Positions 14,002 to 21,816 are shown, numbered from the stretch's first letter. The stretch: 25,902 nt of DNA from Methanobacteriota archaeon (GCA_005878995.1 VBME01000106.1:1-25902), one strand, 5' to 3'. Made by a program: numbers and translations. The notes: generated by a model from the letters alone, not told the origin.

Positions 14002-14163
14002 AACGCGGCTTTGGATTGAACTTCGAGCGCATCAAAGCAATCGAAGCAGTAGCCTTGACGGCGATCCTCCGGAAGCAGCACGATTCGGGTGTGGCACTTC
14101 CGACACCGGCCCTCGCGGTCCCCCCCGTCCGAAATCCGCCGCGTATCCGGTCGAATCTTCCAT
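13998..14163 (-). CDS. Tiny zinc-ribbon protein gene with an apparent one-base frameshift
   Basis: On the minus strand, ATG 14163 opens a frame beginning MEDSTGYAADFGRG. In a run of seven G (plus-strand C at 14120-14126) the frame must slip by one base to continue as DREGRCRKCHTRIVLLPED and GYCFDCFDALEVQSKAAF before TAG. With six G it would be a continuous 54-residue protein with CxxC (CRKC) and CxxC (CFDC) knuckles about 17 residues apart, a classic zinc ribbon. As written, the distal frame has no start codon before an upstream stop. Either the homopolymer is a sequencing or assembly error, or the gene is broken or slips. Its stop interlocks with that of the 13531 gene. A TTTTTATA box lies upstream on the same strand. 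Confidence 0.6.
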
Positions 14164-14219
14164 GAAATTGTACCCGCCCCCCCGAGGCGAACCCCGCCGC
14201 GGCACGGAGCCTCCGGACT

Positions 14220-14229
14220 CTATAAAAAC
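14220..14229 (-). promoter_or_regulatory. Box A element, probably for the zinc-ribbon gene
   Basis: On the minus strand this reads GTTTTTATAG, close to the archaeal TTTATA consensus. It predicts a start site near 14199 and a leader of roughly 35 bases before ATG 14163. Confidence 0.45.
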
Positions 14230-14264
14230 GTTGTGCGGCGGGGCGACACGGAACCCGACGGCGG

Positions 14265-14270
14265 TTTAAT
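14265..14270 (+). promoter_or_regulatory. Box A element for thymidylate kinase
   Basis: TTTAAT centred 29-30 bp before GTG 14297. The alternative TTG codons at 14282 and 14285 would lie upstream of the predicted start site. Confidence 0.45.
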
Positions 14271-14296
14271 GTGGACTCCGCTTGTTGTCGTCGCAC

Positions 14297-14929
14297 GTGC
14301 TCGCGGGTTTCGTCACCTTCGAGGGAATCGACGGTGCGGGGAAGACGACGGTCAGCCGTCTCGTGGCGGAATTCCTTCAAGCGAAAGGACATGCGATCTT
14401 CCTCACGAGCGAACCGACGAAGACGTGGCTCGGCGACGCGGTGCGACGAGCCTGCGATGACGATGTCGGTGCCGTGGCGGAGTCGTTTCTTTTCCTCGCG
14501 GACCGCGCCGCACACGTGGACGAGATCCGCTCCCACCTCGAGAACGGTGACCTCGTCCTCTGTGACCGCTACGCGGATTCGACGTACGCATACCAAGGGG
14601 CCCGTCTCAAAGGGATCGTCAGGGACCCAATCCGATTTCTGCAGCAAGCGAGCAAGGGGTGGACGCTCGAGCCCGACCTCACGGTCTTCCTCCGCGTCAC
14701 GCCGGCCTTGGGGCTGAAGCGTATCCAGGGCCGTCCAACCCGGATCCGGTTCGAGGAGCTCCCCTTCCTCAAGGAAGTTGCCGCGAACTACGATCGCCTC
14801 TCCCGGTCCCGCCGGTTCGTCGTCCTCGATGGGGCCCGGACCGCGGAGGTCGTGGCGCGGGAAGCGACGATGGCGATTGAGAACCGCCTCACGCCGCGGC
14901 GGAGACGCGGAGCGGGTAACCCGCCATGA
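14297..14929 (+). CDS. tmk: Thymidylate (dTMP) kinase
   Basis: Phosphorylates dTMP to dTDP in dTTP synthesis. The P-loop is FEGIDGAGKTT (8-18). The DR(Y/H) motif is CDRYADSTYAYQG (89-101). The lid region around GLKRIQGRPTRIRFEELPFLKEVAANYDRL matches archaeal and bacterial TMK. Length from GTG 14297 is 210 residues. The box A at 14265-14270 makes GTG 14297 the best start because it brings the P-loop strand to residue 5, as usual; a longer form from TTG 14282 adds five residues. The Arg-rich tail (TPRRRRGAG) overlaps the end of a possible minus-strand ORF. Confidence 0.93.
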   Translation: MLAGFVTFEGIDGAGKTTVSRLVAEFLQAKGHAIFLTSEPTKTWLGDAVRRACDDDVGAVAESFLFLADRAAHVDEIRSHLENGDLVLCDRYADSTYAYQGARLKGIVRDPIRFLQQASKGWTLEPDLTVFLRVTPALGLKRIQGRPTRIRFEELPFLKEVAANYDRLSRSRRFVVLDGARTAEVVAREATMAIENRLTPRRRRGAGNPP

Positions 14930-15131
14930 GGAGCGTCCTCACGAGAAACGCCCGGGCGAAAAGTTTGGCAGACTCGAGGTTCCCACGCTGAAGCTCAACG
15001 AGGAATGCCTTGCCGAAAACAAGCTGAAGACTGGCGTCCGGTCCCGCCATGCGAACGGAGATTACCCGGAGATGGGCTTGAACACGCGACTCGAGAATAT
15101 CACGCGAGATTATCATTTCGCCGTCCAGCAA
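14889..15131 (-). CDS. Possible small hypothetical protein (75-80 aa), opposite strand
   Basis: A minus-strand frame fills most of the gap between tmk and herA, starting at TTG 15131 (80 residues) or ATG 15116 (75). It has alternating hydrophobic and polar stretches (HLRVISVRMAG; LQLVFGKAFLVELQRG; LFARAFLVRTLLMAG). A TATA-like AATAAATA on the same strand is centred about 26 bp before TTG 15131 and resembles the uppS box. Against it, G/C at third codon positions is lower than in the confident genes and its 3' end overlaps tmk by 41 bp. No family recognised. Confidence 0.35.
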   Translation of the reverse strand: MLDGEMIISRDILESRVQAHLRVISVRMAGPDASLQLVFGKAFLVELQRGNLESAKLFARAFLVRTLLMAGYPLRVSAAA

Positions 15132-15153
15132 CTCTACGCGTGCTGGACAAACC

Positions 15154-15161
15154 TATTTATT
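15154..15161. promoter_or_regulatory. Box A-like element between tmk and herA, possibly used on either strand
   Basis: Plus strand TATTTATT, minus strand AATAAATA. On the minus strand it is spaced for the possible ORF at 15131. On the plus strand herA has a nearer box at 15171-15176. Confidence 0.35.
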
Positions 15162-15170
15162 TGCTCGGTC

Positions 15171-15176
15171 ATTTAT
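15171..15176 (+). promoter_or_regulatory. Box A element for herA
   Basis: ATTTAT centred about 26 bp before ATG 15200 predicts a leaderless transcript and supports that start over upstream in-frame codons. Confidence 0.5.
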
Positions 15177-15199
15177 CGCGCCGCGCATGGGATGCACGC

Positions 15200-16693
15200 A
15201 TGGAGTCCGCCGGTCATTCTAGGGCCTCGAGCCACCACCATGGCGATGGATTTGTCGGCGTCATCTATGGCGACATCGGCACGACGTCCTTCCGCTTCTC
15301 CGTCGTCGAACCGGTCGAGCGGAACGAGTTCGTGCAGGTCGAACACGAGACATGCGGGACCGTCCTCGGGCGCGTGGACGAGGTCGAGCGGAAGACGGAC
15401 CTGTCCCTAGACCGCGCACAGGTCCTGGGGGACGGCGAGCCGGTGGACATCGAAGAGCGGGTGTCCGCGCAAGTGAGCGTGATCGGCTACCGGGACGACC
15501 GCGGGCTGCTTCAGGTCCCGCGGACGCCGTTCCGCGCGGGCGGAGCCGTGTCCAAGGGGGAGACCACCACGATCCAGGAAGTCATCGGCCTTACGGAGGA
15601 CAAGAAACACGGTGCCTACGTGGGCTTGCTCGCGGGCCACGACGTCCCTGTCTACCTCGACATCAATGCGATGGTCCAGAAGCACGTCTCGATCGTCGCG
15701 AAGACGGGCGGCGGGAAGTCATACATCGCGGGCGTCCTCATCGAGGAACTGATGAAGCACCACGTGACGTGCGTGATCCTTGACCCTCACGGGGAGTACG
15801 CCTCGCTCCGCGAGAAGGGGAAGCACGCGGAGGGAGCCGCTCGATTTCACGTGGATCCACGGGGATATGGAGACGCCATCCAAGTCTTCTCCCCGGACAC
15901 GAAGATCAACACCGGCTGTCGTCCCCTGAAGTTCACACTGAGCAACCTGGACGCGCGGGACATCCTGTCCCTGACGGGCTCCGCGAGGGTCCGCATCCAC
16001 CTGACCGCCCTCCGCAAGGCGCTCGACCTACTCCGACAAGCCGCGAAAGACTACACCATCCGCGACATCATCCGCGTCCTCGAGCGGGAGGACGATCCGC
16101 AGAACGCGTCCTTGGTCGACGAGCTGGAATACCTGAGCGAAGTCGAGATCTTCGCGAAGGAGGGGACGCGGATCGACGAGCTCGTCCTCAAGGGCAAGAC
16201 GACGATCATCAACTTGAAAGGCGTCCCGCCGGACATCCAGGAACTCGTCGTGAACCGCCTCGCGACGGCAATGTTCGAGCTGCGGAAAGTCGGGCGAATC
16301 CCGCCGATGATGCTCGTCGTCGAGGAGTCGCACAACTTCTGCCCCCAGGTAGGCCAGGTCGCCTCCTCGAAGATCTTCCGGACGCTCGCCTCGGAGGGGC
16401 GCAAGTTCGGTCTGGGACTCGTCGTGATCACGCAGCGGGCCGCGAAGGTGGACAAGAACGTGCTCAGCCAGTGCAACACACAGATCATCCTGAAGGTCAC
16501 GAACCCGAACGACCTGAAGGCGATCATCGCGAGCGTCGAGGGCCTGACGACCGCGATGGCGGAGGAGATCTCGCGCCTCCCGATCGGGGTCGCGATCATG
16601 ACGGGTGGCGGCCTTCAGATGCCGCTCATGGTCGAGGTCCGTCCGCGGGAAACGAGGCACGGCGGCGAGAGCGTCAAGGTCATCGAGGACTGA
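15200..16693 (+). CDS. herA: HerA-type hexameric DNA translocase/helicase
   Basis: A 497-residue P-loop ATPase of the HerA/FtsK group, which with the NurA nuclease resects DNA ends in archaeal double-strand-break repair. The N-terminal HAS-barrel starts at GFVGVIYGDIGTTSFRFSV (17-35). Walker A is AKTGGGKS ending at residue 174, followed by the LDPHGEY segment. Walker B is MMLVVEESHNFCP with Glu375-Glu376. The arginine-finger and sensor region GRKFGLGLVVITQRAAKVDKNVLSQCNT is intact, and the C-terminal PLMVEVRPRETRHG is typical. No nurA, mre11 or rad50 gene is adjacent, although these often cluster. ATG 15200 is placed by the box A at 15171-15176. Confidence 0.93.
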   Translation: MESAGHSRASSHHHGDGFVGVIYGDIGTTSFRFSVVEPVERNEFVQVEHETCGTVLGRVDEVERKTDLSLDRAQVLGDGEPVDIEERVSAQVSVIGYRDDRGLLQVPRTPFRAGGAVSKGETTTIQEVIGLTEDKKHGAYVGLLAGHDVPVYLDINAMVQKHVSIVAKTGGGKSYIAGVLIEELMKHHVTCVILDPHGEYASLREKGKHAEGAARFHVDPRGYGDAIQVFSPDTKINTGCRPLKFTLSNLDARDILSLTGSARVRIHLTALRKALDLLRQAAKDYTIRDIIRVLEREDDPQNASLVDELEYLSEVEIFAKEGTRIDELVLKGKTTIINLKGVPPDIQELVVNRLATAMFELRKVGRIPPMMLVVEESHNFCPQVGQVASSKIFRTLASEGRKFGLGLVVITQRAAKVDKNVLSQCNTQIILKVTNPNDLKAIIASVEGLTTAMAEEISRLPIGVAIMTGGGLQMPLMVEVRPRETRHGGESVKVIED

Positions 16694-16723
16694 GCCGGAA
16701 GCAAGAAAGCCTTTGGTGGGACC

Positions 16724-17023
16724 GTGACATCACCGGGCGTGCGTCTCCGCGAGCTCGTCGAAAAGGACATCGCCCTCACGGAGAAGGCGCTCGCGAAGGC
16801 CGCGATTGCGCCGCCTCAGCGTTCCCACCTGCGCAAAATCGCGGAGGACTTCGTCGAGATGGCGCGCGCGTACTATGAGGACGCGAAACACTTCCGGGAG
16901 AAGGGGGAACTCGAGAAAGCACTCGCGAACGTGAACTACGCGCATGGGTGGCTCGACGCCGGCGCACGACTCGGGTTGTTTGACGTCGGCGGTGACGATC
17001 AGCTCTTCACGTTGAGCGAGTGA
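16724..17023 (+). CDS. DUF357 family helical protein
   Basis: A 99-residue all-helical protein of archaeal family DUF357, function unknown. The family core is plain: MARAYYEDAKHFREKGELEKALANVNYAHGWLDAGARLGLF (about 46-86), a two-helix hairpin resembling a TPR-like unit, followed by an acidic C-terminus. GTG 16724 is preceded by GGTGGG; GTG 16739 is an alternative start. It lies 30 bp after herA. Its TGA is directly abutted by the stop of the pantoate kinase gene on the opposite strand. Confidence 0.85.
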   Translation: MTSPGVRLRELVEKDIALTEKALAKAAIAPPQRSHLRKIAEDFVEMARAYYEDAKHFREKGELEKALANVNYAHGWLDAGARLGLFDVGGDDQLFTLSE

Positions 17024-17896
17024 TTAGAGAACGCGCGCGCCCTCGTTGTCGACCTCGCACCGAAGCAGGGTCCCGAACTTCAGGTACAGGGTCGCGAGCT
17101 GTTCCCGGTTCCCCGTCGCGAAGACGGAGTTGCCGAGCATCGCCATCGTCGCCCGTCCGAACATCCGGCTCGCCCGAATCACTTCGAGGACCGTCTTGTT
17201 GGCCAGGCCCGATTCTTCCGCGAACCGCGCCCCCAACGCAAAGAGGCGCTCGAGCGAAGGCCCTTTCGCGAACTCTTCGACGCACGCGTTCCCTGCGCGG
17301 TTGATTCCCGCGACTTTCTTCGCGTCCCGGATCACGGACCGCGTCGGGATCTCCGGGCCGAGGACCGCCAAAAGCAGGTCCGCTTCAACCGGTATCTTCC
17401 GTACCTCTCCGTGGCCGGGCGCACCTGGTTTCCAGCGGAGGTCCATCCCGCCCAGGGACGCGGGCACGACATCCCCAAGGCCCGTCCCGCATTCGACCTC
17501 CGCCTCGTGGGCGATTGTGACGAGTTCCTCTCGGGGCGTTCCCCGCTCGAGCGCATCATCCAAGGCGAGGGCTGTGCTGAGCGCGCCCGCCGCGCTCACG
17601 CCGAATCCCTGGGAAACCGGCAGGGGGGACTCGCTCAAGATCTTCACCTCGAACGAGCCGTCGCGAAGGATTTTGTCCGCCACCGCCTGCGTGACATCCG
17701 CCTTCTGGCGCCTTCCGTTCACCAAGATGTCGATCGAGGTTCGCGGGGCCTCGCGGACGCGGGCAACGGTGCGCACCCCGAGGCTCAGACACAGTCCGGC
17801 GCCGCGCGACCCCTTCTTCCGAGGGTCCGGATCCTCGACGACCTCGAAGAACGCCGTCACGTGCCCAGGGCAGAACGCCTCACTCTCGGACACCAT
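17024..17896 (-). CDS. Pantoate kinase (archaeal GHMP kinase)
   Basis: Archaeal CoA synthesis makes 4'-phosphopantothenate through pantoate kinase and phosphopantothenate synthetase, replacing bacterial PanC/PanK. This 290-residue GHMP kinase begins ESEAFCPGHVTAFFEV, typical of archaeal PoK. The ATP-binding GHMP motif is PVSQGFGVSAAGALSTALAL (93-112). GTGLGDVVPASLGG (137-150) forms the following conserved turn. ATG 17896 overlaps the end of coaBC by 17 bp, so translation is coupled and both steps belong to one pathway operon. An upstream extension of the frame within coaBC is basic and not conserved-looking. Confidence 0.9.
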   Translation of the reverse strand: MVSESEAFCPGHVTAFFEVVEDPDPRKKGSRGAGLCLSLGVRTVARVREAPRTSIDILVNGRRQKADVTQAVADKILRDGSFEVKILSESPLPVSQGFGVSAAGALSTALALDDALERGTPREELVTIAHEAEVECGTGLGDVVPASLGGMDLRWKPGAPGHGEVRKIPVEADLLLAVLGPEIPTRSVIRDAKKVAGINRAGNACVEEFAKGPSLERLFALGARFAEESGLANKTVLEVIRASRMFGRATMAMLGNSVFATGNREQLATLYLKFGTLLRCEVDNEGARVL

Positions 17897-19085
17897 GGAG
17901 GACCGCCCGCCAGACGCGCTCCGCCGCAAGGGCTTTCGAGCCTTCGAAGGCATCCGATTCCCCCTTGCGGTCAAAGATCGTGACGGACGTCGTGTCCCCC
18001 TTCACCTTCGAGATGTCGTTCGCGACGACGAGGTCCAAGTCGGCCTCCTTCACGAGCGCCATCGCCCGCGCCTTGAGTTCTGCGCTCGTGACGCCCGCTT
18101 CGGCTTTGAAGCCGACGAGGACCTTCCGTGTGCCTTTGCGGAACCGATCGAGGATCTTCGGTGTCGGTTCGAGGTCGAGCGTGAGGCCACCTTCCCGACT
18201 CGAAATCTTGCCCTTCGCCTTCTTCGAGGGGGTGAAGTCCGAGACCGCAGCCGGGACAACGCAGACGTCGGCGTCCACCTTCTCCGCCATCGCCGCGAGG
18301 TCGGCGGTGGTCGCGAACGATGTGTACGGAAGCCACGTCGGGACCGGCGTCTCGTGACGTCCAAGCCACAGTTCGACCTCCGCGCCGTGCTCGAACGCGA
18401 CTTTCGCCAACTCGATCCCCGTCCCGCCCGTCGAGCGGTTCGTGACGATTCGGATGTCGTCGATCGGCTCGATCGTCGCGCCGGTTACCACGAGGACGTG
18501 CATCCCCGCCAGGTCCCTTGGGCCGAGGCGGCGGATCACGCGGGCTGCGATCGTCTCGACATCGGCCATTTTCGCCTTGTCCTCCTCCCGCCTCGGATCG
18601 ATGAATTCGATGCCGATTTCTTTGAGGCGTCGGAAGTTAGCTACGACGGTGGGGTTGTCCATCATCGATTCGTGGGCCGCCGGGGCCACGAGGACCGGAA
18701 TCCCGGATCCGAGGGCGTTCACGGCGTACGTCGTCACCGTGGTATCGTCGATTCCGTGGGCGATCTTGCCGATCGTGTTCGAAGTGCACGGAGCGATCAG
18801 GAGCAGGTCCGCCTTCCCGTCACGACCGCACATCTCGAGATATTCCATCGCGCCCGTGATGGCGGTGACAACGGGGTGGCCGGTCGCGTACTGGAGCGCG
18901 TTTGGATGGATGATCTCCGCGGCCGAGCGCGAGAGGACCGCGTAGACCTCGGCCCCGTGCCGGATGAGCTCGTGGGCGAGCTTCACGGTTTCAACGGCGG
19001 CAATGCTCCCGGTGACCCCGAGGACGATCGTCTTGCCCTGGAGCTTGAGGCTCCTGGCCCCCCGCAGCCGTTCCGCCGGATGCAT
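17880..19085 (-). CDS. coaBC: Bifunctional phosphopantothenoylcysteine synthetase/decarboxylase CoaBC
   Basis: Joins 4'-phosphopantothenate to cysteine (CoaB) and decarboxylates the product (CoaC, FMN-dependent). Flavodoxin-like CoaC covers about 15-180: GKTIVLGVTGSIAAVETVKLA, LLLIAPCTSNTIGKIAHGIDD (95-114) and VAPAAHESM (133-141). CoaB follows: HVLVVTGATIEPIDDIRIVTNRSTGGTG, the PAAVSDF segment and VVANDIS. The site aligned by eye with the catalytic His of CoaC (E. coli His75) appears to be Tyr82 (TGAMEYLEM), and PATAN reads PCTSN. Length is 401 residues, normal. ATG 19085 is fixed by a TATATA box 28 bp upstream; upstream in-frame ATG codons lie beyond that box. It is first in an operon with pantoate kinase. 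Confidence 0.94.
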   Translation of the reverse strand: MHPAERLRGARSLKLQGKTIVLGVTGSIAAVETVKLAHELIRHGAEVYAVLSRSAAEIIHPNALQYATGHPVVTAITGAMEYLEMCGRDGKADLLLIAPCTSNTIGKIAHGIDDTTVTTYAVNALGSGIPVLVAPAAHESMMDNPTVVANFRRLKEIGIEFIDPRREEDKAKMADVETIAARVIRRLGPRDLAGMHVLVVTGATIEPIDDIRIVTNRSTGGTGIELAKVAFEHGAEVELWLGRHETPVPTWLPYTSFATTADLAAMAEKVDADVCVVPAAVSDFTPSKKAKGKISSREGGLTLDLEPTPKILDRFRKGTRKVLVGFKAEAGVTSAELKARAMALVKEADLDLVVANDISKVKGDTTSVTIFDRKGESDAFEGSKALAAERVWRAVLHGVRE

Positions 19086-19110
19086 TGTCGTGAAAAGCCG
19101 TCCTGCTCGA

Positions 19111-19116
19111 TATATA
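19111..19116 (-). promoter_or_regulatory. Box A element for the coaBC-pantoate kinase operon
   Basis: TATATA (minus-strand context CCTATATATCG) centred 28 bp before ATG 19085, giving a nearly leaderless transcript. Confidence 0.55.
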
Positions 19117-19187
19117 GGTATGGTCACCGGTCCAACGGACGGGTCCGATTCGAACCGTCCGGCGGTCGGGGTCGGCGTTCGGGAAGG

Positions 19188-19192
19188 TTTAA
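19188..19192 (+). promoter_or_regulatory. Box A element for the small membrane protein gene
   Basis: TTTAA within GGTTTAAGC, like the aIF1A box. It predicts a start site near 19216 and a leader of about 13 bases containing GGAG before GTG 19229. Confidence 0.45.
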
Positions 19193-19228
19193 GCGCCATC
19201 ATGACGAGTCTCGGGACGGAGACGCCTT

Positions 19229-19639
19229 GTGCAGCCGTACTCGGAACCGCCTCCGCCGGTGCCGCCTCCGATGATGGGGGCGCCGCGACAAATGGCCCGA
19301 GGGATTTCTGGCCACACCGTCATGCTGCTGGCGGGTGTGGTGATCGGCATCCTCGTGTTCGTCGGGCTGTTGTCCCTTCATGCCGCATTCCTCATCCCGC
19401 CCCCCGGCGCTGCTCCGCCGAGCGACTACACGAACCTGATCCGGACCTTGGGTTGGACCGCCGTTGTCTCGATGGACCTCGCGGTCTCCCTCACCGTGAT
19501 GCTCGCCTGGGTCGTCGGCGCGGCGCGGTCGGACGTGCCAGACGCATCCCGTCGGGGCATCTTCATCTTCGCCACGGTCTTCCTGGCGATTTGGATCATC
19601 GTCGGATCTCCGTTCCCAATCTTCGGCCGATTTCTCTGA
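19229..19639 (+). CDS. Small membrane protein with proline-rich N-terminus (136 aa)
   Basis: Starts at GTG 19229 with GGAG just upstream. Residues 5-20 are a Pro-rich segment (EPPPPVPPPMMGAP). Three hydrophobic segments follow: about 30-55 (VMLLAGVVIGILVFVGLLSL), 70-95 (WTAVVSMDLAVSLTVMLAWVV) and 110-130 (IFIFATVFLAIWIIVGSPF). No catalytic motif is seen and I recognise no family. It is divergent from coaBC and 56 bp upstream of folC, which has its own box A. Confidence 0.7.
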   Translation: MQPYSEPPPPVPPPMMGAPRQMARGISGHTVMLLAGVVIGILVFVGLLSLHAAFLIPPPGAAPPSDYTNLIRTLGWTAVVSMDLAVSLTVMLAWVVGAARSDVPDASRRGIFIFATVFLAIWIIVGSPFPIFGRFL

Positions 19640-19660
19640 GGCGGTTTCGCGGAGTCAACC

Positions 19661-19666
19661 TTTAAT
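19661..19666 (+). promoter_or_regulatory. Box A element for folC
   Basis: TTTAAT centred about 33 bp before ATG 19696. Confidence 0.4.
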
Positions 19667-19695
19667 CCGCTTCGCCAGTTAGCCCCGCCGCTTCC

Positions 19696-20982
19696 ATGGA
19701 CTACCAGGCCACGCTCGAGCATCTGTACCGCCTCGAGCGGTTCGGGATCAAGCTCGGCTTGGAGAACATCCGGCGGCTGCTGTCGCTCCTCGGCGATCCC
19801 CATCGCGGCTTGAAGGTCCTCCACGTCACCGGGACGAACGGCAAAGGTTCCGTATGCGCCTACGCCGCGGCCGTGTTTCGGGCCGCGGGATACCACGTCG
19901 GGCTCTATACGTCCCCCCATCTCGTCCGATTCAACGAGCGAATCCAGGTGGACGGCGAGCAGATCACGGACGACGCGGTCCTCGGGCTGTGGTCCGGGAT
20001 GCAGCCCGCGATTCACGCGATGACCGCTGCCCGGGCGATTGACCACCCCACCTTCTTCGAGGTCACCACGGCGATGGCCTTCGAATACTTCCGCGAACGC
20101 AAGGTGGACGTCGCGGTCGTGGAGGTCGGCATGGGCGGACGGATGGACGCCACGAACGTCGTCGACGGCCTCGTGTCGGTCATCACGCGGGTGGACTTGG
20201 AGCACACGGAGCACCTGGGAAAGACCGTGGAACGGATCGCGCGGGAGAAGGCGGGGATCATCAAGCGCTCGTCCCGGGCCGTGACGGTGGACCAGGCGGC
20301 TCTTCCGGTGATCGAGGCCCGGTGCCGCGAGGTCCACGCGCCGCTCACGGTCCTCGGACGGGACGTCCACGCGGAGCGAATCGCGGGCGACCTTCGAGGC
20401 CAGCGCGTCCGGGTCCGCGGATCGTTCGGATCCCTGGAACTCGGAACGCCGTTACTCGGTTCGTTCCAGATCGAAAACTTGGGCCTCGCGGTGGCCGCCC
20501 TCGTGGAGATGCGCCCCGCGGGTTTCACGATCCCCGAGGAGGCGATCCGATCGGGCACCGCGTCGGTCCGTTGGCCTGCGCGGTTCGAAATCGTGCGGAC
20601 GTCCCCTCTCGTCCTGGTCGACGGCGCCCACAACCGCCCCGCCGCAGAGGCGCTCGCCGCAGCGATGGCGGAGACGTTCCCCGATCGAAAGGCGCTCTTG
20701 GTTACGGGCATCTTGAACGACAAAGACCTGGCCGGGATGGGGGCGGCCCTCGGTCCGATTGCCGCGAGGGTGTACGCGTGTCGACCGAAAACCCATCGGG
20801 CGTACGACGCGGAAGAGGTCGCGACCGCGTTCCGTCCATACGCGGACTCGGTCGCCACTCCCTCCGTCCGCGAGGCGATCGATGCGGCGCTCGCCGCGGC
20901 CCGTCCCGACGATATCGTCCTCATCACGGGCTCGATTTACACCGCGGGGGAGGCCCTTGACCACCTCGGTATCCGCCCGTAA
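19696..20982 (+). CDS. folC: Folylpolyglutamate synthase/dihydrofolate synthase family (FolC)
   Basis: A Mur-ligase-fold enzyme that adds Glu to dihydropteroate or folates. A 428-residue protein with N-terminal LERFGIKLGLENIRRLL, P-loop HVTGTNGKGSV (43-53), YTSPHLVRFNERIQ (the FolC-specific dihydropteroate/folate loop), FEVTTAMAFEYF and VGMGGRMDATNV. The C-terminal domain shows VRWPARFEIV and DGAHNRPAAEALA. All are typical of FolC. In archaea this suggests folate-type rather than purely methanopterin C1 carriers; the exact activity (DHFS, FPGS or both) cannot be read from sequence. Endonuclease III starts 16 bp after its stop and is probably co-transcribed. Confidence 0.93.
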   Translation: MDYQATLEHLYRLERFGIKLGLENIRRLLSLLGDPHRGLKVLHVTGTNGKGSVCAYAAAVFRAAGYHVGLYTSPHLVRFNERIQVDGEQITDDAVLGLWSGMQPAIHAMTAARAIDHPTFFEVTTAMAFEYFRERKVDVAVVEVGMGGRMDATNVVDGLVSVITRVDLEHTEHLGKTVERIAREKAGIIKRSSRAVTVDQAALPVIEARCREVHAPLTVLGRDVHAERIAGDLRGQRVRVRGSFGSLELGTPLLGSFQIENLGLAVAALVEMRPAGFTIPEEAIRSGTASVRWPARFEIVRTSPLVLVDGAHNRPAAEALAAAMAETFPDRKALLVTGILNDKDLAGMGAALGPIAARVYACRPKTHRAYDAEEVATAFRPYADSVATPSVREAIDAALAAARPDDIVLITGSIYTAGEALDHLGIRP

Positions 20983-20998
20983 CCGAATCGGCTTCATC

Positions 20999-21691
20999 AT
21001 GCGGGACCTCTCCCGGCGCTACCTCCCGGCGGGGGACTTGCATGAGGGGGAGACCGCCCTCGCGAAAATCGTCGCGGAGACCGAGGATCCGTTCTCGGTC
21101 CTCATCTCGACGATTCTCTCGCAACGCACGCGCGACGAGATGACGGAGCGGGCCTCGAAGCAGCTCTTTGCAAAGTACAGCACCCCGGGGGCGATTGCCA
21201 ACGCGGACCGAGTCGACTTGGAACGGCTCATCAAACCCGTGGGATTCTACCGGCAGAAGGCCGTTCAGATCCAGAGGGTGAGCCGCGTCCTACTCGACCG
21301 GCACGAGGGCCGTGTTCCGCGGACGTATGAGGAGCTGATCGAGCTCCCGCAGGTGGGGCCGAAGACCGCGAACTGTGTGCTCGTGTACGGGTACGGCGAG
21401 GCGAGGATTCCCGTCGACACCCACGTTCACCGGATCAGCAACCGACTCGGGCTCGTACGCACGCGGAAGCCGGAACAAACGGAGAAAGCGCTCATGCGGG
21501 TCTTTCCACGCGACCTCTGGCTCCACGTGAACGAACTCTTCATCCGGTTCGGCAAGGAAATCTGCCGGCCCATTGGTCCGCGGTGCGAGGCGTGCTCGTT
21601 CCGATCGTTCTGCCGCTACTACCGAACCGTCGCAGGTCCCAGGCGTGCCGCGCAGCGCCGTCGACGGAAACGAACGTCGCGACGCACCTAG
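20999..21691 (+). CDS. nth: Endonuclease III (DNA glycosylase/AP lyase)
   Basis: Base-excision repair enzyme removing oxidised pyrimidines. A 230-residue protein. The HhH motif is ELPQVGPKTANCVL with catalytic Lys122; Asp140 is in PVDTHVHRISNRLGL. The 4Fe-4S loop C189-x6-C196-x2-C199-x5-C205 is complete (ICRPIGPRCEACSFRSFC). The tail (RRAAQRRRRKRTSRR) is unusually basic and may add DNA affinity. ATG 20999 gives the usual N-terminus; TTG 20957, overlapping folC, would add 14 residues. The stop is TAG at 21691. Confidence 0.95.
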   Translation: MRDLSRRYLPAGDLHEGETALAKIVAETEDPFSVLISTILSQRTRDEMTERASKQLFAKYSTPGAIANADRVDLERLIKPVGFYRQKAVQIQRVSRVLLDRHEGRVPRTYEELIELPQVGPKTANCVLVYGYGEARIPVDTHVHRISNRLGLVRTRKPEQTEKALMRVFPRDLWLHVNELFIRFGKEICRPIGPRCEACSFRSFCRYYRTVAGPRRAAQRRRRKRTSRRT

Positions 21692-21786
21692 CGGTTCTCG
21701 CGGAACTCGAGCTCCGGGGTACCCGAGTCGACCCGTCCTCTTGTTCAGAATCGTCGATGCCGGGAATGCGAACGACGCGGGCAGCT

Positions 21787-21792
21787 TGATAT
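21787..21792 (+). promoter_or_regulatory. Box A-like element for the enolase-superfamily gene
   Basis: TGATAT within CTTGATATCC, centred about 28 bp before ATG 21817. Confidence 0.35.
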
Positions 21793-21816
21793 CCGCCCGT
21801 TTCCGTTCGGGGTGCG

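Noticed and set aside
14221..14228. TATAAAAA read as a plus-strand promoter for thymidylate kinase
   Set aside because: The archaeal TTTATA orientation fits the minus strand better, and a second box at 14265-14270 has the right spacing for GTG 14297.
17046..19274. 742-codon plus-strand open frame across the pantoate kinase and coaBC genes
   Set aside because: It is antisense to two recognisable genes with matching promoter and overlap structure; its translation is Arg/Ser/Asp-rich with no motif.
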